Assembly (NCBI RefSeq): GCF_029227915.1
Contig: NC_079887.1
Coordinates: 14,384,001 to 14,448,000, forward strand
Source of the DNA: Hydractinia symbiolongicarpus
Taxonomy: Eukaryota; Cnidaria; Hydrozoa; Anthoathecata; Hydractiniidae
Reading direction: 5' to 3'
DNA length: 64,000 bases
The notes beneath the pieces were generated by a model that ran no database searches, was not told where the DNA came from, and was given only the letters and a program-made list of their open reading frames with translations. How positions within the stretch are numbered: the first letter of the stretch is position 1; each line of letters begins with the position of its first letter. This document shows positions 10,495 through 23,500 of this stretch, in pieces. A program made the position numbers and the translations under genes.

Positions 10495-13267
10495 TGTATT
10501 GTAAATAAATGATTGAGGTGGGGAAAGGGATGGATATAGAACGCATGAGTATTTCAGGGGGTGGCTGTTACGGTTATTTTTTCTTTTGAAATGTCCCTAT
10601 CAATGCAACATTTTTCTATTTCTCTTTGTTCGGGCCAAATACGCTTTCATATATGGTTTTGATTACAGATAAAAATAAAATGATTAAAAATTTCAATAGT
10701 TAAATAATCTGCTTATTACCTGGATAAAATAATACAAGAAAAAGCGTGGGGTGGATGGGGAGCAGGGTATGTGGGAAAACGTTAACAGTGTGCCTCCAAG
10801 GCTGCATAAGTTTTAGAAACGTTACGCCAATTACAACATCGAATCTATCATGTTTCTTCAAGTAGATTTCAAGCCAACATATCTAAACAAAACAAACTAA
10901 AATTGATCAATTTTCTTTGTAAAAACATCGCCAGATCTCAATAAAATATTTGTTACTAATGTTACTAATAACATAGTTAAAAACTCAACTACTTTACTCT
11001 CTTGACAGTTTATAAAAGAACAGTTTAAATATAGAACACTAAAAACATCTACAAACAATGATCTACAATAAACCTTCTCACATCTTTGACAACTTTTTAA
11101 TTTCTTTCTTTTCCTTCATTGGCGATCCATTAATTCTTTTTATTGTTGAGGATGCTTTTAACTTTCGAAATGTAAGAAAGTATATGATAGATGATCTCTT
11201 AATCTTCTTTACACGTCTTTAGAATTGACATTATGTTTTGTATTGTCGTGTTGTGGAAGCACTGGGCAATATTATCTTTTTATCTCCATCTCTTTTATGT
11301 TATTTTATTCTATTTTTTATTGTCCAACTCTAGCTTCGTGTTTTCGTTTTTTATTTTAATTTGTTATTAACAAGATCTTTTAGCAAATTGATTTTTGTGT
11401 GTACTGACTTTACATTAAATAGCTTACTTTGTCTGGAACTAAGATTTTTATAAACAGTCATAACCACATCTTCAAGAAAGAGATTGTCATTGCTACGTTC
11501 ATTAAGAAGGTAAATATCCACTTTGTTTAAAGCTAAAGCAACAATCAAATGGTAGAAACATGAGGTATGCAACAGTAAGGAAAGGTGTATTGTCAACAGG
11601 ATCCAAAGTGAAAATTTAAGTTCGATGTAAAGTGAAAATTTAGAAAATCGGTAATTCCAACGGTACATATAAATTAAAAACTCGCGTCAACAAAATGGCC
11701 TACTGTTTGAACTATCCATTTAAACTTCTGATCTAGCTATTTTCGCAGGTGTTCAGTGTTATTGTTCTTGATATTCTTTAAAAGAAATACTTTGAAATCA
11801 CTCAAAGGCGATGCTTTGCCTTATTGCACAACAGGTTAAACCTGAGTTTTAAACTGCACAACTTTTAAAAGACAACGTTTCTGAAATTAAGTAAATACAA
11901 AACATAAGCACATGCATGACTAAAAGATAAAATCTTATACAAGTAGTAATTATCGGGGGTACAAAGTACAATACCGCATGTATTTTTACAGTTCTGGTAT
12001 TTTTGTTTGGTTGTTTCTTTTAAAAATTAAGTTTTCTAAGTACAGAATATTTTTAAAAAGCTGTTTAACAGCCATGATCGTAGAAAATCGTGGACAATAA
12101 AAGCACGCATGCGCAGACAGATCTCAGTATACATATGAGAGTTTTGTTTCCAAAAAAGTGTTGCTTAGATATCAATAAATTTTTCGCAAATCACAGTGAA
12201 GATATTCTGCATGCTAATATTAAACTTAAACTAACACCACAGCCAACGCCGTACTATAAGAAAGCGCCTATCAAATTAATTATAAATAATAAAAGACACG
12301 AAAATGATGAAAAATGAGTAAAAGAAGGAAGAACGTAATAAAGAAAAGGTTGCTACGTGCATAATTAAACAGTTTCCAAGTTTTAATTTTAAACGAGAAC
12401 TGAGAAACGTACTAAACTGTAACTTCATGTTTTTTTTTCCTGTGAACATTCCTTTTTCTATTGTATGTGATAGATAAAGAGTAGGCTATTAAGAAGTATA
12501 TAAAAGAACAAAAGAACGAGTTGGGAACTGTGGATGGCATATATAGCTAGCTCGCCACAAGAAAACGCAAACACATTGTTTGCGTTTTCAATGTTTGGAT
12601 GTAGGTAGATGTATAAGCTGGTTATTTTAGTGAATATTTTTTGCATTTAAAAACGTTTTTGATGTTTGGACACTTTGCTGTTTGTGTAAGTTTTATTTGT
12701 GCATGATATTAACCTTGTTTGAATACACGCTCGTCATATGATGCAATGCCTATTTCCTCTTTAAAATATCCGTGATAGAGTAATACTATTTGAGGTTTAA
12801 CTATCGTAGTCTTTTCAACTCGATCTGTAAGCCAGCCAATCATATGCATACGAATACTGGAAAAGCCACTTATCAAACCAAAAGGGCAGGTGTATACACA
12901 CAACATCAAGGATCAGAGTTATCAGTTATCACTATGTGTTGCATACTAAATATGAACTTCTAATAATTATTTTGTGAAAGACACTGCATTGGAGGGACAC
13001 GGTATGTCAAATAAAGAAGTTTATCAACTTTAAATTACTTTTTCCCTGATAACCTTAATACACCACGGCAATTATCAGTTTATTGATTTCTGTATCGTGT
13101 TGTATATTTTTTTACTTGACATTCTGAGCCAATTAGTTTAGTGCATGCCAGAAGAACTGTCGATAACAGCTTCAATGATTCGTTCGAATTGAAATAAATA
13201 AATAAAAAAATAGTTACAGGTTATTTTTCTTTTTTTCTTTAAAGTTACAAAATGTTGTTCTTTTAGA
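10495..13267. other. Intergenic, including upstream region of the GPCR gene
   Basis: AT-rich. A 105-codon minus-strand open frame (11351-11668) and short + frames (for example 12090-12317) show no recognised motif. A homopurine/T-run stretch precedes the GPCR start (13190-13260). No promoter element could be fixed. Confidence 0.45.
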
Positions 13268-14245
13268 ATGGATAGCTACGACAATTTAAATGCGACATTA
13301 CCAAACAGTACAACAATTTTTGCATGTTATGAGGGGGTAACCGATGCCGTTAATGGCCCAAAGAAGATGGATAAAATTATACTGATGTTCCTATATGGCA
13401 TAACAGCGTGTTTTATCACCGTTTTAAATGCTTACATGTTTAATATTTTGAGAAAGAAGGACAGAAAGCGTGCAAATATGCAATTTATGATTTTAACCTT
13501 CTCTGATATGATGAATGGAATGATATCGCTACCTATTGTGATGCTGAAGTTTGTGAATTTTGGCGAAAGTCTGAATTGCAAGATACGAGTGCTTGTGCAG
13601 TTTGCTTACCTTTTTCCTGTCACATACTCATGGCTAATCACAGTTGGAATTTTCTTTGACCGATTGATCATGATATCAATACCAATTTTCCGTGAAGTGC
13701 TAATGAACCGAATAAACTTGTTATACCGTATTCTTTCCTTAATTTTGTGTCTCTTAATCTCAATAAAGAGCACACATTCGGCTTGGAAAGAAAGCAAAGT
13801 GCAATACACGTTTACCGAAGCAAGTAACAAAAAGTCAAGTGCCGGTAGTGTGTTTCAATTATACGGTGAAATATGCGTCATTATCTTGGTCTGTCTTTTA
13901 CAATTGGTGCTTGCCGTCAAGGTGAACAGAAAAGAACGCGAAATCGAACAAAGTCGAGGCGCAAACAGCTATAATCGCAGAGTAACAAACACGATTATTT
14001 TGTTGATGCTTTTCACTGTCCTCTCCACCATCCCGAGGATAATCATATTTTCGTTGGAAATACACAAGAATGCATTGGCGGATAAAAGAATGCGATCAGG
14101 CTATTATTGGGTGAATATTGGAGTGTTGGGCGTGCATTTTAATTCTTTGTTTAGCGCAATAATTTTAATACGAAGAACGTCCACATTTAAAGTTGCAAAA
14201 ATTAACAAAAACAATACGGTCATGGTGACATTGAATGATGACTGA
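13268..14245 (+). CDS. Single-exon class A (rhodopsin-like) G-protein-coupled receptor
   Basis: This 325-residue intact frame starts at an ATG. The N-terminus has two N-glycosylation sites (N8 'NAT', N13 'NST'). Seven hydrophobic segments follow at about 36-58, 72-95, 107-129, 150-167, 196-218, 240-262 and 280-302. TM1 has the conserved Asn ('TVLNAYM', N54). TM2 has the conserved Asp ('TFSDMMN', D80). C104 sits at the start of TM3, but the second extracellular loop has no Cys, so the usual disulfide is missing. The DRY motif is DRL (131-133), TM6 has a Pro ('STIPRII') and the TM7 NPxxY is reduced to 'FNSLFSAII'. The intracellular tail is short. Ligand unknown. Intronless, divergent receptors of this kind are common in cnidarians (family knowledge). 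Confidence 0.85.
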   Translation: MDSYDNLNATLPNSTTIFACYEGVTDAVNGPKKMDKIILMFLYGITACFITVLNAYMFNILRKKDRKRANMQFMILTFSDMMNGMISLPIVMLKFVNFGESLNCKIRVLVQFAYLFPVTYSWLITVGIFFDRLIMISIPIFREVLMNRINLLYRILSLILCLLISIKSTHSAWKESKVQYTFTEASNKKSSAGSVFQLYGEICVIILVCLLQLVLAVKVNRKEREIEQSRGANSYNRRVTNTIILLMLFTVLSTIPRIIIFSLEIHKNALADKRMRSGYYWVNIGVLGVHFNSLFSAIILIRRTSTFKVAKINKNNTVMVTLNDD

Positions 14246-14433
14246 TTGAAAAAGAATGAAAATAATTCAGACTAACGATGGCACGGAATTATTTTAAAAG
14301 ACAATGATACTGAAGCTATGAGTTGCTTTCGACAAGAATGGAACGGAAATGAACATGTTACCGGAACTACACACGCGAGTGATGCCTTGTCCTACATAAT
14401 TATATTCTGAATAGTAAAATTGATATGGTTGAT

Positions 14434-17217
14434 GCTACGGTTCTTATTTTGGCGAATGAAGGAAGGATGAAAAATGCGACAAGGCTTCGTCTGCAACGAC
14501 CTCATTGCAGCTCTAACGGAAGTTTCCTTTTAAAGACGAGTGTTGGTTGTGTTGCTTTCTTTGTGAACTTATTAATCTTGTGAATATAACTGTGAGGGTA
14601 AAGAACAACAGAGAAAGATATATGTATGGGCGCATTCTATTAACATACGCAATTATTTAACATTACCAAATGTTTTTTCAGACCATTCTCACTTCGGTAA
14701 TAGTGTGCTCGAAAACATCTTGATTGAACTTACTTGAAATAAATATTTAATTACAATATGATATTTTGATAGAAACAAAACCAAATAACAAAATGGATTC
14801 TGCAATGTGCCTAATAAACAGAAGCAGCGTCTAACATGGCTAGATTTTCTCCGTTACATATGTCTATGTTTTGAATTTTCTATTTGTGTTTGCATAAGGA
14901 GCAACCCCGTTCTTGTTATGATTCATCTAACGCTAATGAATTCTCACACAAACTTTACTAAATCCCTCCAGGCTTTTGCAGATATCTGGTGATCATGATA
15001 AGACCGATTGGTATATAATTTTTAACTTTTTTTGCAAAATGTATTTTACTGTGTTTATTTTTTAATACACTACTCACTGAAATATGCACATGCAACAGAT
15101 GTGTTTTACATTAAGAGAAAAAAAAAAGTTATTTATGGATTCCATTTCTCAAAACTGAGTATTTCAAACGCAATAGATTAAACCATCGCTTTTATAAAAT
15201 TCCCAAAATAAACAGCTGCAAAAAGCATGCATAAACAACACCTTTTCCCTTTCCCAGTGATTTTTTTGAATCTGGGCAGCAAGCTCCAGTTTATTTTTCA
15301 ATTACGTGTTTTACAGGTAGATAAGCAACAGTGTTTGGATTCCAATTGGCTATCCGCATATGTATCATTCTTATTACGTCGTACTCTGAAGTTATGTCTT
15401 TTTATACAAAATCCTCTGCCAATTTTCTGACAATAAAAACATTTGGAGAATAAATTTTTGCAATAGATTTGAATTTGCGGCAAGGGTAATCTTTAGCAAA
15501 TGTCTTGCGTTATCTCTAAAACTAATGATTCTTGGTTCTATTAGTGAGCTTCCAGACCGATACAACTTCATGTTGTTACGTGCAACACTACTGCAACTCA
15601 TTAAATGCATGAGTATGTTCAGAGCAACACAGAAGCAATATGTGCTTGTCTACCTCTAAATGTTGGTTTAGGCACCAAAATTTCGCTGATTGCTTTAGAC
15701 AGTCAACTATTCTGCTTCACGCCCTATCCAACCATTTCAACTGAAAGTGACGTCTTCAAAGTGGCATTAGGCTTATTGTATCTCTGGCTTCCTTGCTGTA
15801 AATAGAGCCAATTTAGAATTTTTGCAGCTCCAACTTACTCTACTCTATTTTTTTCTCACAATTAGCTTTTTGGAATTTTCTTGTAACCTATATCACTTCA
15901 TATGACACTAGTGAAATTAAATTTTTTTAAATGTCTGTAATTTGACAGGGTAAAAAAGATGGGCAGCTTAGCTACTTAATGAAATTCTCTTCACAATTTT
16001 AATAGGCTATGACTGCTTAATGGTACATCTATATTTTTGTGGAAATAAAGAAGTTAAAAATTTAACAGGAACATATTTATTTCAAAAAAAAAATCACGGG
16101 TGACTGTTTTAGCAATAATGGGGTATTGCCAAGCTTTGTCCTCTTTTTCCTAACCAAATGGAAGTTGCGGGACTGTTATTTTTAAAATAACATCTTACGC
16201 CTTACTGGACGTGCGATAAAGTTTCCTGTACTAAAGAACTCCGATGATTAAGAACAGAGTTAAAAGATCTTTTACAATATTTTTACTGGCATAAACTTAG
16301 TTTGAACATTCTGGCACAACAGCACAATTAAAATTTCTCTAAAGTGGTTAAAGCATATGTTTTGTGGAAACCCTAACTGAATTATTTCCATCATGAAAAT
16401 TGATTGCAAATGTGGCTTTGTCAAAATTGAGATGCGCCACAAACAGGTCATATCAAATATCATTCTGAGATTCAAGTCATTATTTTAATTTCAAGTTATA
16501 GAACTTTCAACTTAAACGAAAGGTAGCTATTATTTTTTATGCCAACGAAATGATGACATCTGTTCGGATTTTTTTTAAAAGAATTTGATATGTTAACCGT
16601 CTTGTAATGATATCTAAAGTTTTGAATGATATATCACTGAAGCTCTTCAGTTTATCTGTAGACATTTAAATTTAATCTTAGACCCCTACATATCATTTAA
16701 CATAATATTCCTGATACGCAACTTACACGTGGTTTACCATTACTAGACACCCTAGCCGTTGTCTGACACAACTTTAGTGCACGTTTTAACATAGCATTGA
16801 CAGTCTGTGTTTTCTATTTGAACTGATCTTGTTAAGGAATTTTAAAAGTGAAATTATAAGCACTCCACTTGATGTTTGGCACAGTTCACCTGTACCCATT
16901 GCTCAAACTAAGGCGCAACGCCAGATGTTATAGCAAAAGACAGGCGCCAATTTAAAGCAGAGAGTGTTTTTCCCACTTTTTTGCTGCTTTTTTCGTTTTT
17001 TGCTATAATTTGTCCTATTTTGTGATAGCTTGGCTCACACCTGTGAGCATAATTTATTTACACATGTTTTCATGTCAGGATATAAATGTTACCAATTTTC
17101 TTTTTCGGGCTTTCACGGTTTGGCAAGCATGCTAAACAAGTCATTAACATATCGCTCTACTGAACACACACCGTGCTTATTTAATAGTTAATTAACTACC
17201 CAGTTATCTTGTTAGGC
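14434..17217. other. 5' flank of gene A, non-coding, with copy-A-only segments
   Basis: No coding exon was recognised. Compared with copy B, two stretches are extra in A: about 14993-15828 and about 16068-17045. Whether they were inserted in A or lost from B cannot be told; I found no clear terminal repeats. Short open frames here (61-72 codons) look like chance. Confidence 0.5.
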
Positions 17218-17225
17218 TATATAAA
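17218..17225 (+). promoter_or_regulatory. Candidate TATA box of gene A
   Basis: TATATAAA lies 235 bp before the start codon inside a block conserved with copy B (TTGTTAGGCTATATAAACAA here, TTGTTAGACTATATAAACAA in B). Conservation of this block in otherwise diverged flanks supports a core promoter. Confidence 0.45.
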
Positions 17226-17459
17226 CAATAATAGTATTGTAGAAACGCAATGGAACGTCTTACAGTCAAAGTAAGAATCCAATTTAACGAGAATAAAAAG
17301 ATGGAAATTTATAATTTAGTAGTAAATAGTAAATAGTTCTTTAAGACGATAATAAACCAATGCTTGGAAACAAATGTGTGTTGTGAGTCTATACGACGTA
17401 TACGGTTTTATATGGTACGAAAAGTCTCGCTGTTGTATTATTAGAAGGAATTGAGCGAC

Positions 17460-17517
17460 ATGCAGTACTACGAGGTTTTATATCTCATATTTGTCGCCAA
17501 CTTGTTGCTAGTAATAA
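17460..17517 (+). CDS. Gene A exon 1: signal peptide
   Basis: ATG then 'MQYYEVLYLIFVANLLLVI', a short hydrophobic signal peptide. Donor is GTAAGT at 17518. Ends in phase 1. Copy B has the same exon with 'MQYYKVLFLIFVVNLSLL'. No in-frame ATG further upstream is conserved, so this start is preferred. Confidence 0.75.
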
Positions 17518-20500
17518 GTAAGTTCTATTTTATTTAAATAAGGAAATGTTGATGACAAATGTATTTGTGTTTTGTTATTCTATGATATTATTTTAAACTT
17601 ATCATTTCAAATCCATTCCTTCTTCTTTACATTTTCTTATATAATCAACACTAACGTTTAACTGACGTTCAATGTTACTGCAACTTTGTATTTCACAAGC
17701 TCAATGTTAAGCCTAGTTCTCATAAGCACATTTATTATTAAAAATATGTTTACTTCTAGACTCACATATGAGTTTATTTTTATCTAATTGATTATGAAGT
17801 TAAGAATTGTAATTTGTAAATATGGATGTGGAGAATGAGGAAATCTGACGTTTTTCACAAAAGAACGGTTGGAGATAGATAGATGAAAAACTAGGGTATG
17901 ACCAAGGTTTAGTGTTTATTTGTTTTTTAAAAATGTAGTTTTTATCATACGTAAAAAGAGATAAGCTAATTCTGAATTTTTCTGGCTGTCCACATCCTTA
18001 CAAGTCACAAATCTTAATTTCCGTTCGAAAATTAAGTTCAGTGCGAACGCATAATCTTACTGCATAATTACTAGGATATACAGTAGTATAAAGTAATATA
18101 TAGTAAGTATTAGCATATTTGAGAAGAATTTATAAACAATCAGAAGCCTATTAACCACGAAATATTGAGAGTTTAAAGGTCTGTTGTAAATTTTCTCAAA
18201 TTCTGGTCTGCAAAATATACCATATAAATATAAAAATATAAATACAAAATAGTGAAAAAAAAAATCTACATAATTGACAACGCATTCGATTTAAATAGCT
18301 GATCTGTAATTTCTCAAACCCCTGTCTATTAAAAACCTGATTTTTCCTTCCTAATGAGAAGAAAACATTCAGATGATTCACTCCTTAAAATAAATGCTTT
18401 ATCGAAATGATTATGATTTGGAACAGTTCAAAAGAAGTTTTATTACCATAATGTCGCATAATTCATTTTTCTTGCTTTTACAATTAGTATTGTTTAGCTG
18501 TCGTTATGGTAAAACAGAAACAAAACAGAATAAAGATTTAACTTAATAACTACATTAAATAATAATTCCGTTTGACACAAAAGAAAAAATACGCTGTTTA
18601 TAAAAAGAACACTGTAGAATATCAGCGCCGAAACGAATCTACAGTAAAAGAACAACTAAAAATGGGTCGATGTGAACATAACAGTAAATACAAAACTCTA
18701 CATGATAGAATACCAACACCACAGAAACGCTTAGAAAATCTTGCTGAATACAATGTTGATACTTATTTAAATGAAAGTTTCACATCATGAGTTTGAAAAA
18801 TCTGTGACATGCATATATGGTGATAGTATTATAAAAAATGTTAAAGGATGGAAGATCAAAGAAAAACTCTTAGAAAAACAGGATATCATTATTCGATCAT
18901 TTCCTGGCGCCAATACAGACCGTATAAGAAATTATATTATACCACTGGCAGAAACGGATAAACCAAATCGCACAATTATACATGTTGGTACGAATGATCT
19001 TTGCTCTTCTAAATCACCAAATGAAATTTCAGACTCATTATTGACTTGGTTACTGATGTCAGCAAATCATGTCCTTCTGTAATGGTGTCTGGACTTACTA
19101 TGCGAGATGATAATTTTAACAGAAAGGCATTAGAACTAAAAGGATTTTAGAACGATCATGTCAAGAAAGAAATATTTGCTACATAAAACATAGTAATATC
19201 AGCAAACACCATTTGAACGGTAGTAAACTTCATTTGAATAAGAATGGAACAAAGAACATGACTAAAACATTTGCCAGTTATATCAACAAGTGCTGATATG
19301 TACTGCACAGAGACGCACTTCTATCAATTGAATCTCCTCAAATTAGTAATGTCAAATCCATTAAATATTTGAAAACAAAAAACATGTTCAAACTTATGAT
19401 TGGACACTTAAACATCAACTCAATCAGAATAAAATTTGAACAGTTAAACAATCTCTTGTGTGATAAAGTTGATATTTTCTTAGTATCAGAAACAAAACTT
19501 GATGGAAGCTTTCTGAACTCACAATTTCATATGGATGGTTTTTTTTCACCATTCAGAAACGATAGAAACCAATATGGTGGAGGTGTTATGTTTTATGTTA
19601 GAAATAACATTGTTTGCAGAGAAATCGATAAATCGTCCTTACCTTAGATATAGAAGCAATATTTTTTGAAATTAATTTACGTAAACAAAAATGGATTGTT
19701 GCTGGCATTTATAAACCACCATCCTTGAATACTAAATATTTTACAAGATGCATTCGTGAGTTTCTTTCGAAAATTAATTCTGATAATATTATTTTAATGG
19801 GTGATTTCAATGCTGTTGAACATGACGATGATATGTTACTTTTTAATTCAGAGTTGCGTTTAAAAAACCTCATTAAAAAACCAACGTGTCACAAATCATT
19901 ACATAATCCATCATGTGTCGATCACATATGGGTGTCTGATTCTAAACGATTCCACCACACCAGCATTTTGGAAAACGACCTTTCTGATTATCACGATATA
20001 GTTGTAACTTTCTTAAATGTGGAAATACCAAAGAAAGATCCTAAAATTATAAATTATCGTTGTTACAGACTTTTTAATGACGAACATTTTAAACATGACC
20101 TTGAGTCACTTATTGCATCAAACAATGACTTAAATTACAACGACTTTGACGAACAATTTAGTCAGTTGGTCAGCAAACACGCCCCTATAAAATACAAAGT
20201 TGTTAGAAATAATAACTCTCCATTTATAACAAAAGCAGTACGAAAGGAGATAATGATTCGATCGAGATTTAAAAATATCTACAAAAAAAACCCTTCTATT
20301 AAAAACTGGGAAAACTTTAAAAGGCAAAGAAACAAATATGTTTGTAGGGACGCGAAAAGAATTTATTACACATCACTAAATATGAACAACATTTTTGATA
20401 ACAAAAATTTCAGGAAAACTGTAAAGCCGATATTTTCTAACAAATGTGTAAAAGATACAGTCCAAGGAATAGTTGAAAATGATCAAATAATTCGTGAAAA

Positions 20501-23500
20501 ATAACATATAGCAAGTATAATAAATGATCATTTTGTTAATGTCACGAATTCATTGAATATTGATGGAATTTCCGCACGAAAACTATGAGGATATTAAAAA
20601 CGATATTGGAAACGTCATCAAGAATTACGAACAGCATCCAAGTATAATATGGATAAAGAAACATATTACCACTACCAACAAAATGAGCTTCAAATCAATT
20701 GAAATTGACATCATGAAAAAGTATATTGGTAACCTAAAAGAAAACAAATCTGGACCGAAAGGAGCGATTCCACCATGTTTCCTCAAATATTACGTCGATG
20801 TATACGGAGAACATATCAACAAGCTGTTTGAGAAATCTATTGTCGATGAAATTTTCCCTGGAGCAATGAAATTGGCTGATATTTGTCCACTATTTAAAAA
20901 CGGAGATCGTTCATCAAAATTGAATTATCGTCCTGTTAGTAAACTGAGCAGTGCGTCAAAAATTTTTGAACGCATTATGTTTGATCAGATTTATGAATTT
21001 ATTGATAGTAAATTATCACCTCTTTTGTCAGGTTTTCGTAAGGGTTTTAGCAGCCAGCATGTTTTGCTTCACATGATAGAATCGTGGCGAAAAGATCTTG
21101 ATAAAGGAAATGCTGTAGGGGCGCTATTGATGAATTTGAGTAAAGCTTTTGATTGTGTGGATCATAATCTGTTAATAGCGAAACTACATGCATATGGTTT
21201 CTCAAAAAGTGCTTTAGGTCTTTTAAGGAGTTATCTCACCAATCAGTTTCAAAGAGTCGGAATTGATGGCTATTTCAGCTTGTGGAAAGAGATTATTATT
21301 GGTGTTCCACAAGGTTCGATTCTGGGTCCACTTTTATTCAATATTTATATAAATGATTTAATGTTTATTTTAAATGATAGAGCTGATGTTAAAATTTTGT
21401 AATTACGCAGATGACAATACACTTTATACATATGGAAAACAATTTGAGGAGATAAAGTTATGTTTAGAAAGTGCTTTTTCAACTGTTAGCACATGGTTTT
21501 CCAATAATGGGCTTCAGTTAAATTCTGAGAAGTGCAAACTGCTCATTCTGGGAAAATCAAAAACCAAAGATTTTGTTACTTTAAATTTGAAAAATAATAT
21601 ATTACAAGAGTCTCCATACGTAAATTTGTTGGGTATAATTCTTGACAATCAGCTTTCTTTCAGGCAACATGTTCTTCCATTATGTAAGAAGGCTAATGCC
21701 AAGATCAATGCCCTAAAACGTATATCACCATATATGTTCTAATTATAAGCAAAATGTTATTGCTAGTTCATTTATTTCTAGCATATTTAATTACTGCCCT
21801 CTTATATGGGGATTTTCAAGTAGAGATCTACTACATAAAGTTAATAGCATTCATAGTAGAGCAAATAGACTTTTATGCGACAGAATTGAAAATGAATGCA
21901 GAATCAGTATTCATGAAAATTTCTGCCGAAAATTGTTAAAGGAGGTTTTTAAAACAAAAATGAAACAGAATCCCTCCTACATGAATGATGTTTTTGCATT
22001 CAAAAAGACAGCATATAGTTTCCGTGCATCAAGTTCTCTTGAAAGGTGCAGAATTCGCACCACAAAGCATGGTCTATTAACCTTTTCTTATATTGCGTCT
22101 AAATTATGGGAGAAGCTTCCAAACTCTGTCCGAAATTCCCCTTCGTTGTCTTTATTCCATCACGGGGTAAACACCATTCCGTTTATTCAGTGCAGTTGTC
22201 GTCTCTGTGCCACATATATTTGTAACGTAGGATATACGAATTAGCTTCTTATTATTATAATATAAATCTCTTATTTTTTTAGAAACTTTATTTTAGGACA
22301 GTCGATTTTAATTAGCCCAAGGCTAACAAATTTTAACTTTTTTTAATGTGTCTAGCATGTTATATTGTATATTGTATATCGACTTTAAAGAAAGAATAAA
22401 TAAATAAATAAATAAATGTTACCGAAATTATGTTCAAACACACCCAGCGAGAAATTTCAACTCCGTCTTCAAGATAGAAGTGAAATAAAGCCGGAACGAA
22501 GTTATATTTCGGATCTTTCATGTAAACAGACATTGGCTTTTCTTAGGAGTCCAAAGTTCACGCCGGCGTGAAAAAATACTATAAAGGACCCCTACACGGT
22601 ACTATATGTCACGTGATGCCCCATACTTAAAGCGCTCAAAAAAACTGCTCCTGAATAGGTTAAGTTGCCTAGTCACTACAGAAAAGGTATCTTGTATACC
22701 ATATTCATATTCATCAATGCAATGAAATGTTTAATAACACAATTGACTATTTTTATATATATAATGGGGTATCCTCTTCTTATCCTTGTCCTTTAGGGCA
22801 TGATTGATTTGTCAAGGAGAATGAAACGAAAGTTGAAATAAAGTCAATTTTCATGAATACCAAAGGTTTTCCTTAAACGACTCTGGTTTACGTTGCTAGA
22901 GTTTTTATCATATCGCATTGTGGATAATTTTAGGTTAAAAATTGCGTTTTACAGTGCTTTACTCTCGTTAATTATTTTTTCAACTCTTTTTAGAATGTGA
23001 CAAAAACCTGACTGCAAGAAAGTAAGTAGTTTCTTTTAAAATAAAATTACCATTTATCTGTTCAATCATTGTCTTTGAATAATATAAAATATTATCATGC
23101 ACCTCAGGCGGCAGCGTCTGCTGAATATATTTGGATATTCGTGCAGTCGTTAGACGAGAGTTAAATATCTCAGCAGAAATCCGATATCAATTATCTACTC
23201 CAGATATTCGATAGTCCCTCCGACACTTATATTTCGTGTATGTATGTAGTTCTCTTATAAAATCACATGAAAGTCGATCAGATGAAGAGTCAAAACTAAT
23301 AAAAGATAAAAAAGTTATCAAACAGGAAGATGTATTATATCGCACTCCTATTCTTATTGTTCTCGATAGTGGTGCACAAGAGATAAGCAATCAGATGGAG
23401 AGCTGAAAATAACTGAAGGGCGAATGTCTTAGAACAACAAGAAACAAGAACGGCATAGATACCCTGATTGTTTTTATTTATTATTTTTTTTGGCGGTGTT

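Larger units (their letters stand above)
18572..22418 (+). mobile_element. CR1/L2-like LINE with SGNH-hydrolase ORF1, mutated copy
   Basis: The order is: ORF1 fragment with an SGNH/esterase-like domain, APE endonuclease, reverse transcriptase, and a 3' tail of AAAT units (22394-22418). The 5' boundary is uncertain (between 17975 and 18572). It sits in intron 1 of gene A in the sense direction and has no counterpart in gene B. An ORF1 esterase domain is known for CR1/L2-type LINEs. Confidence 0.8.
17518..22993 (+). other. Intron 1 of gene A, carrying a LINE inserted after the duplication
   Basis: Intron DNA collinear with copy B at both ends. Between about 17975 and 22590 copy A has about 4.6 kb with no counterpart in B, including the LINE at 18.57-22.42 kb. 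Confidence 0.6.

Noticed and set aside
11351-11668. 105-codon minus-strand frame
   Set aside because: No recognisable domain, no splice partners, AT-rich composition; probably chance or an unrecognisable TE scrap.
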